From Ooceraea biroi (Eukaryota; Arthropoda; Insecta; Hymenoptera; Formicidae), in contig NC_039507.1 of the NCBI RefSeq assembly GCF_003672135.1, positions 17,848,278 through 17,912,277 on the forward strand: a DNA stretch of 64,000 nt. The letters run 5' to 3'. The position numbers and the translations under genes were made by a program. Shown piece after piece: positions 1-9,962 of this stretch. The notes below the pieces were generated by a model. The model ran no database searches and was not told the origin of the DNA. It saw only the letters and a list, made by a program, of their open reading frames with translations. Numbering within the stretch: position 1 is the first letter of the stretch; each line of letters starts with the position of its first letter.

Positions 1-667
1 AAATATTTTCGTTTTGATGTTAGCGTGTTGCGCTTTAGAACCCTTCGCATTACTAGGGGAGGAGACAGGGACAGAGAAAGAGATAGAGATCGTCCGCAAA
101 ATCGTTTATAAGTGCTCAGCAATTTCGAAGCAGTGCGACGAAGCACCGTCTACGGAAAACGCACTCGGTGGTTTCCATCACGCAGTTATTTGGGTTACCT
201 CACCGGCACGTCGCGCATAATACCGGTAGCACGGTAAGGGTATGTAGCGAGAAAGGGGGAGGTTTAGTAGGGGCTGCGGCGTTTTCCTGCCGCAGTACGG
301 AGGTGGGTAGAACGCGCGCGCGCGCGCGCGCGCACGCACACGGGGGAGGAAGTTACCGCGAATATTTTACGGCACCTTCAGGCGAATCCCTCACGTACCT
401 TAATTTAGACCCACACGCGAAAAAGAGCTGGAGCTGGGCGTGCATTCTTAGACCCGCGAAATATAAAATGCAATAACGTTCCGCCAAGTTCGTCCGGGCA
501 GGATCCGGACCAACTTGGCACGCATGTCGTGTATTAACAGTATTAACAGTACGCTGTACACTGAGAAGCCGGCTGAATATTTATGTGAATGCAGACGACA
601 GATTTTCCGTTCAGAGTGTGAAATCTCTCTTTAATTTCATAGACTCTGAAGGTGTATTATACAATTG
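1..667. other. Noncoding stretch, no gene recognised
   Basis: No frame here has a recognisable domain. Two overlapping open frames (14-220 and 168-476) are short and compositionally driven. The stretch holds the alternating CG/CA tract at 312-341 and ends with the 8-bp target duplication of the element that starts at 668. Confidence 0.6.
312..341. repeat. Alternating (CG)n/(CA)n tract
   Basis: Ten uninterrupted CG dinucleotides (313-332) run into CACGCACACG. The whole 30 bp alternates purine and pyrimidine, which is the class of sequence most prone to form left-handed Z-DNA. No function is implied by the sequence itself. Confidence 0.9.
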
Positions 668-1385
668 GGTAATTATGTACTTTAACGGACCCAGCCCCGA
701 TGACCTTGACCTTGACATATGTTGTCAAGGTCACCCTCCTGAGTGACCTTGAAGAGGTTTTAGCCGTCGCTCGTTGTTTATTAAAAAGTTATTAACAAAA
801 GAAGTTTAATAATTTTGCACGAATTTTTAGCTGTCCACGCGAAGCAAGGACTTGAGTTTGACATATGTTACAAAGGTCACCTTCCTGAATAACCCGCACT
901 AGGTTTCACCCTTCGCTCGTTGTCTGTTAAAAAGTTATTAACAAAAATGTTTAATGAATAAAGCATAATTTTACGATACCATATACGTTTACGAAAGAGT
1001 ATACTTGATGGAATTTTAGCTTAGGTTAGGTTAGGTTAAGTTAAAGCAGAGAATACTTTGTATTTAACTGTTTGTGCTTTTGGTTACAGTGAAGAATACT
1101 TTGTACTTATGTATATTAAAAGAAACTATTCTATATATTAACAATTCACTGCTTTAAATGACTTTCCTTTCTTCGTTCATATACATATTCGTCGTTTATA
1201 TCTTTCAATATTCAATATTCTTTCAAAATAACTACTATATTTTCGAAATTTCTTTTGTTAATAACTTTTTCATAAACAACGATCGACGGCTAAAACTTCT
1301 TCAAGGTCACTTAGGAGGGTGACCTTGACAACATATGTCAAGGTCATGGTCATCGGGGCTGGGTCCGTTAAAGTACATAATTACC
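668..1385 (-). mobile_element. Long-TIR non-autonomous DNA transposon, 8-bp TSD family, copy 1
   Basis: A 718-bp element starts GGTAATTATGTAC and ends with its reverse complement. Its arms are about 140 bp (668-807 and 1246-1385) with only a handful of mismatches. The flanks are a perfect 8-bp direct repeat TACAATTG (660-667 and 1386-1393), the expected target-site duplication. Inside the left arm a second, diverged arm-like module (about 839-960) again ends in AAAAAGTTATTAACAAAA. The body carries TTAGG repeats at 1021-1035. There is no coding capacity. The body runs opposite to copy 3 at 49947-50826. The 8-bp duplication fits hAT, P, Sola or Mutator-like elements; the termini alone do not decide which. 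The boundaries are firm because TSD and arms agree. Confidence 0.9.
1021..1042 (+). repeat. Telomere-like TTAGG run inside the copy 1 element
   Basis: Three perfect TTAGG units are followed by degenerate TTAAG/TTAAA units. TTAGG is the canonical telomere repeat of many insects, including ants and bees. Here it is interstitial and lies within a transposon body, at the same relative place as in copies 2 and 3. Confidence 0.85.
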
Positions 1386-1767
1386 TACAATTGTTGATAC
1401 GGTTGATTTATTTCGAACAATACCAACCTGACATAATGAGATCGACATAGAAAAATGGGAAAGAAAATGTTGCAACTTTAACGATATTTGATAACAGTAA
1501 TGGAATAGTAAAATCATTGCAGATGTCTTATTGTATTGAGATTATATACATCGACTACAATATGTTTTTGTAACAACAGTCTTCATCTTTTTATAGAGAA
1601 TTACTGTTATATACATTAACTTTTCATGAATCAAATCGGATTGTTGCAGGTAGAATGCCAGTTATTGCAGATATTAATTTTCCAAGTTATCGCGTAGAGT
1701 ACGCTTGAGCAAATAGTAGTGTCTCTGCTGGAATATTGGCCGTTCATTCTTTTCACGACGTTAACTG

Positions 1768-1890
1768 CCTTTCAAGTTTGTCGAGACTTTCAAAGAGCTG
1801 GAAACTCTGAAGGATTTTCAAAACTTGAGGAACTTTAAAACTTCCAAACTATCGAGACGTTTCAAGACCTTGAAATTTTTGAAAAATGCT
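1768..1890. repeat. Degenerate short-period repeat of TTCAAG/CTTGAA-like words
   Basis: About 120 bp is built from recurring words such as ACTTTCAAAG, GAAACTCTGAAGG, TTTTCAAAACTTGAGG, CTTTAAAACTTCC and TTTCAAGACCTTGAAA, spaced roughly 10 to 20 bp apart. The period is irregular, so this is a decayed simple repeat rather than a clean tandem array. Confidence 0.4.
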
Positions 1891-2790
1891 CCTGCCCTTA
1901 CGTATCGTGTCGCAATCCGGGCGCGATCGATATCCCGGCGTGGCGTTCCGCTTAATTAACTAACGATAGACGGTTTTCCGAAACGTACCAAGTGCATGAT
2001 CGTTTGCTAGTGAAACTTCTGTCTAGCTGTCAGAGTCCGTCAACATTATACTTAATCCGATCATCGATAATTAACTCAGTGATAAACGAGGTGTCAGTGA
2101 AATGATTTGTATGATTATTTATAATGACACACCAACCTGTCGTGCGTAACGCGCACGCGAGTATACGCATCGGCTCGCAACAATTAATCATCACTCTAAC
2201 AACAATTACGGCCGATTACAGTGTGGATCGATCGAGATATATTGTAATTAGTATACCAGCGGCGCCTTGCTGCGGGTACAGTATCTACAAAAAGTACGTG
2301 CCGTAATACATTTATAATTAGTTTGAAGACTATAAATAACGAATTTTAATAAATGGTTACGTAATTAAATATTTTCGCAGATTTGTTACGTATTCTTTTA
2401 CAGTAACTAAAAGTATTACGATTTATAATTATCATTTATATAATTATTTATTAGATTTATTTAATCTTTCTGTTTTATTTACGGTTCCTTGCTAAGTTAA
2501 ATAATTTTTTTACAAAATATTTTGCAGAAAGAAAAGAAATTATGTCCATGTGAACATTTTCCTTGCATAATGCATTAAAAAATCAATATAAGTTCATGCA
2601 CGTTCATGTGCGACTTCTCACATTCCTGGTGCTCTCTTTTTTATTATTGTCTGCATTGAACGTATATAGGTAGCGCACTTTCCATCGAAACCCGCGAAAC
2701 TTCCATTAGACGTTGTGCAGCTTCTATCGGAATTCAGGAAGGGTGTCGATATGTCTGGGCGTAACGATTTTCTACCTGGTTCTGCTCGAT

Positions 2791-2990
2791 CCATTCTGAC
2801 AGCGGAATTAATGGCTTTCCCGGACGTGAAAGTGCGCAGGTCAAACAAAGAATTATTTGGGAAAGGGTTGGCTGCATTTTTTCACGTTGTCGGATCTTAC
2901 ACTCCTTCGACTTTCCATCAGATATCGTCCCGTTGACCACCCTCGCGGTGAAAAATTGCGGCTATCTATTTTCGGATCAAGTGGAAAGGC
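2791..2990 (+). repeat. Diverged duplicated noncoding segment, unit 1
   Basis: From 2791 this segment aligns without gaps over 56 bp to the segment starting at 3481, and continues with small gaps. Shared blocks include AATTAATGG, GGTCAAAC, and a stretch around GAAAGG.GTTG.C.GCATTTTTT. By eye identity is roughly 65 to 75 percent. A frame is open through unit 1 (2715-2936) but unit 2 has stops in the matching frame, so the similarity is probably not protein-coding. Its identity is unknown: it could be an old repeat family or a local duplication. Confidence 0.5.
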
Positions 2991-3480
2991 TTCGCGGGGA
3001 AATTACACTTTTACCGCATTTTATTGCGTTACACAGGAACATGTAACACTTTTAGTGGTATATTCAATGTATGCCAAGTGCAATTCTGCTCTCACAGGTT
3101 CGAAATAATTCAAGTGCCCGTTACGTCTTCTCCCCGTAATTCCAGCATTTACCTTCCATTTTTTATATCTTCTAAATTAAATGTACTTTGCGTTACTTAT
3201 TAACAGAACGCAAAGATTATAAATACAAATAATTACTCTATGAGAAAGACGTTTGGAATAGTTTATTACACATCTTTTTTTAGAATTAATTTACTTTCGC
3301 ACTGTTTTATATGTTTCTCCGATGCGTTAATCACTTGATAAGCAACAGAGGAACATTCAGAAACATCACATTCTTTTGTTAGATATCTCTGACCGCTTAC
3401 TTTACGCGCGTGCATTAAATGTTTGAAGCGAAATTGCATGATACGCTTTTACGGCGGCATTCGACAAAGAGACGGGCAAT

Positions 3481-3640
3481 CCATATTAACGTAAAAATTA
3501 ATGGTTTTCTCTAACGAGAAGGCAAGTGGGTCAAACATGAATTACTTATGAAAGGAGTTGCCGCATTTTTTTGCGTTTCGCGACCTCCTTCTCCATTTCC
3601 GACATAATGGGATCCCCGCTGGGCGATTTTTGGATGTGGA
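3481..3640 (+). repeat. Diverged duplicated noncoding segment, unit 2
   Basis: This is the second unit of the pair, offset 690 bp from unit 1 and in the same orientation. The best-conserved part is 3500-3570 (AATTAATGG, then GGTCAAAC, then GTTG followed by a T-run). It has no terminal repeats or target duplication that I can see. Confidence 0.5.
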
Positions 3641-4985
3641 TATTTCTCAGGCCCGTTAGGTGCGGGTTTCATTCTAGCATCCACGGGTGCGCAAGTTTCG
3701 GAGCGGCTTTTTGAATTAATTATCACATGCAGGTGGATCCAGACGCGTGGCACGTGACTACGCATTGACGGTCGACATTCTCGAATTTGTAGAATATTGT
3801 ATTCGCCCCGCGTCCATTGGTGCCTGTATGCACGGGCACGTTTCCAAAATTCGGCGGGTGTTGCGGTAGAGACTCTACATCTGTCTTCCATTCTCCGAAA
3901 TGCTTTACAAGTTCACGACCTGCGTACCTAGACGTCCCGCGAAACTTTGCGAGTAACTGTATTCTCGCAGCGAATTCATATAATACGATGAGAAGCCCTA
4001 GAGGAAAAGGGAATGAAACCTTTAAAAAAATATAACTCTGAAACGTGGTTTTGAAAAAAGTTTATTTCTGGTACAGAGAATATTTGTAATATATATTTCA
4101 TACGTTATCACATTAATTACACATGCCATAGTAAATGCACGTTAGGAAAGATAGATAGAAAGATAGACTGTAATACATTCTGATCTTTATAGAATTATAA
4201 CGGATGTCTTATAAAAGCTGCAATCTTTAATTTAATCAGATCTTGATATGATATCTCGTTCTTTATACTCATCATGGCTATAAACGGCGCAATAACGAGT
4301 TTTATGCGCACGGGGAATCTCGTCAATCCAATTAAACGTGTTCCGACGGCAGATTCGACTATCAAGCGCTCGCGAACGATCGTCATCACGAGAGGAATGA
4401 TATTCTATAAGTAATAGGCCAATAAAGAATCGGTGCGGTCGCGGCTGATTTACGCCAATGATGAAGACTTTCGCCACAGGCTGCGCCAGATTGTCAATAA
4501 ATCAGAATTAAGGCTTAGACGCCTTATACGGTCGATTTAGCCAAACGACGTTGATCTGAGCATAGGGTCCCCGTTGTCAATAGATAAATCTCCGTTTAGA
4601 TGCCGCCCATTGTCGGCGGATTATGTGCCCATAGAGATTCCGGCCGGCTTCCACCAAGCGGACCCGAGCGGAGACCTCGCCGAGATCGGTAGATTTCGGA
4701 TTTTCAATCGGAGGACCTGTTGAAGGGTAACGACGGCTCTGAAGTGGACGGTTTTGTGGGATTATCGGACAGACTAATCGAAGCTAACTCTAACGACGGC
4801 TGGAATATTCTCTCTCCTTGGAGAGATTATTTCTTTATGTGCCCACACGCTCGTGCCTTTGTCGTTTGTATTGATTTTTAGGATTGGACGGTTCCGCAGA
4901 TGTTGATACATATGCACATACAGAGTTCTATGATACAAAGAAAGATGCACGAAGAAAGTGCATGAATGAGGAAAGAGTAAATTCA

Positions 4986-5852
4986 CACCCTCAGAAAGGA
5001 TTTCTGATAACAAGACGAAACATATTCTTGACTAATTTAATCGTATTACAAGTATAAAAAATATATAAATAAAACAATTTTTAATTTAAATCAGTAATTT
5101 CTATTCTTCTCTCTCGAATTAAATAAGATTGTCTTACTGTCTTGACACAAGAGTAACATATACAAATTTATGCTTATATATTCTTGTATGTAGAATAATT
5201 TGATATTAGCGCCACTTTATAGTAGGCTTTGTCGATGTCGACGCGTCATTTTCTCACAGTCGCTCGTCGACTCGGCGCTTCTGCGTTCTTTATTCGGATA
5301 AAACGGCCAATATTTGTGTTGCAATCGAAAATCGGGAAAGTGTTTCTGTTATTTACAATGAATAAGTGCAATACTCTACAAGAAATATTAAAAGATATGG
5401 AAATGTAAGTAAGTATATACAATATACTTACTTGAGAAATAAGATTCGAGATAAGACATTTCCATATCTTTTAATATTTCTTGTAGAGTATTGCACTTAT
5501 TCATTGCAAATAACAGAAACACTTTCCCGATTTTCGATTGTAACACATAAATATTGGCCGTTTTGTGCAGATTCTACAAATTCTCTTAGAAGAATAGAAT
5601 AAGATGTCTTTTAGATCTCACAATATTCTTAAATCAAGAATATTTTGAACTTGCTACAAATTTTTATCTAAATCCTTCTGAGAAAATGAATGAGATAGCA
5701 CCAAGATTATTTTAATCTAGATTTTCGAATTTTCTATTCAAGATTAAAATATGCTTCTTTTCAATAATAAATATGATTGTCGCTATAGCGATCTTATTTT
5801 ATGATAGATTAAAGAGTAATAGCATTAAGTCCAGAAATCTTTTCTGTGGGTG
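4986..5852 (+). mobile_element. Hairpin-bearing non-autonomous DNA transposon, copy A
   Basis: An 867-bp element with 21-bp imperfect terminal inverted repeats: CACCCTCAGAAAGGATTTCTG at the left and, reverse-complemented, CACCCACAGAAAAGATTTCTG at the right. Its flanks are CA on both sides, compatible with a 2-bp target duplication (the sister copy has TA/TA). A nearly identical 869-bp sister lies in opposite orientation at 31841-32709, which confirms the ends. The centre is a long near-perfect palindrome. The 78-codon frame across the palindrome is also present in the sister, but it runs through both arms and looks fortuitous. The superfamily is not resolved; a TA duplication would suit Tc1/mariner-type mobilisation. 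Confidence 0.85.
5300..5564. repeat. About 108-bp-arm palindrome inside copy A
   Basis: The left arm 5300-5407 (AAAACGGCCAATATTTG through GATATGGAAATGT) is the near-perfect reverse complement of the right arm 5456-5564. Differences are about three, including a 2-bp indel. The loop of about 48 bp holds a second small palindrome, AAGTAAGTATATA facing AATATACTTACTT. Transcribed from either strand this would fold into a long double-stranded stem. Confidence 0.9.
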
Positions 5853-8618
5853 CAGCCATTGCCAATTATACTCGAGTTCAATGAAACAAAAATAGCGTCT
5901 TTAAAAATAAACATCAAGAGCAGGAATATTCGATAATACTATTGAATCACCAATAATTATCAATATAAACCATGACAAAAGTGAATGCAAATTTATCATC
6001 GGCGTTTTGACGAGAAATTAATTACAATCTGTATCGAGTTCGATACACGTAGCAAATATTATGGGACGTGCAACGATTCTGATTCCCCCGTAATTCCCAT
6101 GGCGATATCTTATTCTCGCGCGAGCGTACCGCGCGCATCCGTTTAATACAACAATTCGGGACAACCAAGAAAGAATGCACCCCTTCAGACGCGCACTCGC
6201 GTATCCTTGCCCTCTTAATTCTCGTGCCCACCACGCGGAATCCTTGACGTTCCCCGCGGTACTCGATGTACGAATTTTTCGTGGAATGCCTGTAATCTCG
6301 ACGATACGGCGACGGATATCGCGAACATAAATAAAGGAAAGGAAGCAAGAGACTGCGAAAGCGGGACGACCGCATAGCACGCCGCGTTTTCGCCGCGAAA
6401 CACGCCCCTGGACTTTCGGATCATGTCCTCCACCCCGGGAGGCGAAACTCTGTCACGTCCACCTCGAGGAACATGAATCACATGGCATATGCAAATGGAA
6501 AGGTGCGCGCGGGGGTGGACGCTACCTTCAAAAGGTCGTAAGTGCCGCGGCCGTGAGTGAAAGAGCGACCGGGCGTGTGAGGGGCAGAGGCGAAAGAGGG
6601 TACATGGCACGCTGGGGATTCTTTTTTCCGCGGTACGGCGACGCAAGTGCGCGGCGAAAACGTTGTTGCGGCTGGGCTCGGTCGTCGAAATTTATTGCGG
6701 CGTCACGTTACAAGCCCACTCGTGAAGATGGAGGGCGAAAAACGCCAGCTTACAGAAGAGGAGGACAGCCGCGGGCGCTTTTTGCGGGCGCATTCCGCTA
6801 CGCGTGACAGCGTGTTCCAAGCGCGGCTCCGCACTCGCTCTTCAACCTGAAATCCCAAAATTTTACGCTGATGGGAGGATAAGAGGAAGGGGGAGGAGCG
6901 GATACCGCGGAATCCTGGAGGGAAATAAAACGTTAAGAATGTTAAAGAAATAAAATGTCGCTACGTCGGATATCCGCATGTACATTCGCCTCGCGGTTTT
7001 CCCGATGGGCGGGAAAACCCGGCGTGCCGGAGCGGGCCGCGCGAGTCGTAACGTCTTCGCTTCCACCGACGTGCCCTTTTAAAACTCCCTCCTCAGACCG
7101 CGGGTCCGCATCCTTGCCTTTTCAAGTCCGGTAGCATTAACATTTATATTGCGCCGCTTCCCGCTTTCTCTGATCCCGATCCACATTTTTCGGACAATGC
7201 CGACCGCCCGCCGGGAGCTCGGAGCGATTCCACGCTCCACGGTCCTGAGAACCTTTTATTATTCTCGTGGATCGTGCCGAGAGTCACGACGAGCACACCT
7301 GGGGGTATCATCGTGCGAATTTCGTCAGGTTGACAATCGCGCGCCCCGGGATTCGATACCGTGAAACTCGTGTAACCGCGCCACGGGGACTAAGAGGAGT
7401 AGAGTACACCATCCTGGCGTGATTTTTATTCCCTGTCAATTACATCGATCGCACCTTTATGGACGTAGCCAAGCCGAACGTACGTGCACTCGCCGAGGAA
7501 ACGTTGATTATGGATGCAGCGCTTTCCACGCCAGCTGCATAACAAGGTCTCAAACAGCGATATCGCACTCGTGGGATATATCACCACCTGGGTAGCATAT
7601 GCATGTTGATTCTCGGTAAATAATAGCGGTATCATAGCCAGCAACAATTGCGCGCGTAATCGCGCGGATGGACCACTAGACGTGTCGCGAACTGCAGGGG
7701 AGGCAACGCGCGAGAATTTTTTACGTCATCACCTCGTTCCTCGGTGGAGCAACATCCGCCACCGGGTGTGAGCGCGATTAAACCCGACGACGACGGAACG
7801 GTGCGATGACACGACCGCGTTTCCGCCAGATTCAAAGGCGATTTCAATCAGCGACGTATCAGTGCACGCGCCAAACGCGTTGAAAGCGAGTTAAAACGCG
7901 AGTACCGAAACTCCGAGGAAGATTTATGCCAGGCAATGTGCGAGAAAAAAGTGTATGCACGCGAGGGATGAGCCGGACGGTCGAAAAGGGCCCAGAAAAG
8001 AAAAGGGAGACCAAGAGAAGGCGGGATGGGGAAGAGCACGAAGAGGATCGAAGGGGGGCAAGGACGTGAAGAGGGAAGGGGGACACGATGATGGAGGACC
8101 GAAGGGAAGTGGGTCGGCCCAGAAAAGACGAGCAAACAAAATGCATTCGTATATCTCTGGCGTCTGTCAAAACAAGTGACGGTGCTTCGTTGGAGATCTT
8201 TTTGGTCGCCACCTCACCGCCTCCGGTCGTCGCCGGCGCGACTCATCGCGCGGTCGATACGTCACAATTAACTGAATCATCGAGGGTGATTGATCGGAGG
8301 GTCGGTCAAGCGCGAGGAGGAACGCTCTAAAGCGCGCGCGATATTAAATTTACCTGCAGGAAAGAGCGTGTGCTAATAACGGGAAAGAAAGGAAATCCGA
8401 CGCGTGTGATTGATACGCACCCCCGCTGACAATAAGCTGTCCGCTCCGCCGACTTCTTCAGATCGACTTAATGATTATTAATGGATTTCTTATGAGGTGT
8501 ACAGTTCAACCGGCGGCGTTATTATGTCGTTACTTGACGGGCGGGCATGCTGCGAACGCTGTGCCGCATTCAATTGCACGTCGTTACGATACGCGTGCGT
8601 TCGCGTCGCTATCTTCGT
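5853..8618. other. Noncoding stretch, largely GC-rich, no gene recognised
   Basis: From about 6050 to 8470 the DNA is CpG-rich and stays open in several frames at once (for example 6215-6646 minus and 7859-8212 minus), which is an effect of composition. None shows a domain. A strongly purine-rich block lies at about 7972-8130. Confidence 0.5.
7972..8130 (+). repeat. Purine-rich (polyGA-like) tract
   Basis: About 160 bp is dominated by G and A on the plus strand, with runs such as GAAAAGAAAAGGGAGA and GGATCGAAGGGGGGCAAGG. The Ser/Pro/Phe-rich frames on the complementary strand are by-products of this composition. Confidence 0.6.
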
Positions 8619-8627
8619 GTTGCTATC

Positions 8628-9953
8628 ACGTGTGTGAAGTTAGCCCCGCACTTTTTGAATTTCACCTTTTTCTTGATTGTGCTGAATTGTGCTACGTTTG
8701 TGCCATATTGTGCCGAAAACCGCAGTTCAATATCTCAAACCGTTTTCGAAAAAAAAATAAAAAACGGAAAATTTGGTAGCCCCGCACTTTTCGAATTTTG
8801 CTGACTTTTTTTATCAATCTCTTTCCATTTTACCTATTACTTTCGATAGTCGTTCATTTTTCTTGACTAGCATAATTCAGCACAATTTACTAAATTCGAT
8901 TATGTACCATGGTTTGGACGGTATGGAGTTTTGCATTTTTCTATTCCTAAACCCTAAGTTCCTATCAGCGACTGTTTTGCAAAATCCAGTAATCTGACGA
9001 AATTGTGTCATTAGAAAAAGTTGTGCTCGTCGATCGCAATCTGGTACAACCGAAAAAAATTCGAAAATGTCAAATTTTTATTTCGCCCTCACCATTTTTT
9101 GGATAACTTTGACTAATCTTCACGATAATCCACGCTTCTTATGCATGTGTTTCGTAGATTTTGAGTAGCACAATCCAGCACAACTCGCAGAATTCGATTA
9201 TCGTTCTCCGTTCGTAAGTTATAAGAGTTTGAAATTTTCTATTCCTAAAAAACCGTTACACTTCAGTCCTAACTTTCTCTGTACTGCGATATCTAGCGGT
9301 CTGAGGAAATTTTGTCACTTGAAAAAGTTGTTGTGCTACTCTAGCACAATCCGGCACAAGTGGAAAAAATTCGAAAATGTCAAATTTTTGATTCACCCCC
9401 ACCCCTTTTTCATTAATAATTATTGACTCAAATTAATTTCCGATTTTTATGCATGTCTCTCGTAGAGAATGAGTAGTACAACTCAGCACAACTCGCAGAA
9501 ATTATATATTTGCCTTGCAATGTGATTTTATGTTTTTTTAATCTATCTTTATGAATTTTTTTTATCGAAACGGAATGAAATATTCAAATTTTTCCAACGG
9601 CACAACACGGCACAAGTCAACGCCAATTTGGAAAAAAAATTTGAGCTTAATCGCGAAAAAGTGCGGGGCTACCAAATTTTTCATTTTATTTTTTTTCGAA
9701 AACGGTTTGAGATATTGACCTGCGGTTTGCGGCACAATACAGCACAAACGGAGCACAATGCAGCACAATTAATGAAAATTCAAAATTCGAAAAGTGCGGG
9801 GCTACCAAATTTTTCGTTTTTTCTTTTTTTTTCGAAAACAGTTTGAGATATTGAACTGCGGTTTGCGGCACAATATGGCACAAACGTAGCACAATTCAGC
9901 ACAATCAAGAAAAAGATGAAATTCAAAAAGTGCGGGGCTAACTTCACACACGT
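8628..9953. mobile_element. MULE-like long-TIR non-autonomous transposon with 9-bp TSD
   Basis: A 1326-bp element. Its ends ACGTGTGTGAAGTTAGCCCC and the reverse complement sit between 9-bp direct repeats GTTGCTATC (8619-8627 and 9954-9962). The terminal module of about 150 bp (start TAGCCCCGCACTTTT, then TTGTGC repeats, then CTCAAACCGTTTTCG and poly-A/T) occurs once at the left and twice in tandem and inverted at the right (about 9655-9790 and 9793-9945). The interior repeats GCACAA every 10 to 11 bp. No transposase is encoded. The 9-bp duplication and long arms fit Mutator-like elements, but superfamily is inferred from structure only. Confidence 0.8.
9655..9950 (-). repeat. Two tandem terminal modules at the right end of the MULE-like element
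   Basis: Each unit reads GTGCGGGGCTACCAAATTTTTC, then T-rich sequence, then TTCGAAAAC.GTTTGAGATATTGA, then a cluster of GCACAA words. The second unit ends at the terminus. The left end of the element holds the inverted counterpart, with a repeat of the GTAGCCCCGCACTTTT start near 8776. Confidence 0.85.
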
Positions 9954-9962
9954 GTTGCTATC

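Larger units (their letters stand above)
1394..4985. other. Noncoding stretch with a diverged internal duplication
   Basis: No protein domain is visible in any frame. Contents: a degenerate run of ACTTTCAA/AAACTTGA-like words (about 1768-1890), AT-rich DNA around 2290-2580, the diverged duplicated segment at 2791 and 3481, and a GATA-type run near 4150. Frames such as 3511-3891 (minus) and 2715-2936 (plus) have no recognisable content. Confidence 0.5.

Noticed and set aside
5366..5602. 78-codon frame conserved in both hairpin elements (also 32091-32327 minus)
   Set aside because: It runs through both arms of a palindrome, so conservation follows from element identity rather than selection on protein.
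7330..7365. Possible tRNA B-box on the minus strand (ATCGAATCCC)
   Set aside because: The T-arm stem and spacing do not fit, and no A-box or acceptor stem pairs with it.
8471..8804. Frames in the left arm of the MULE-like element, with related frames at the right arm
   Set aside because: Repeated arm modules create similar peptides in several places; no transposase motif is present.
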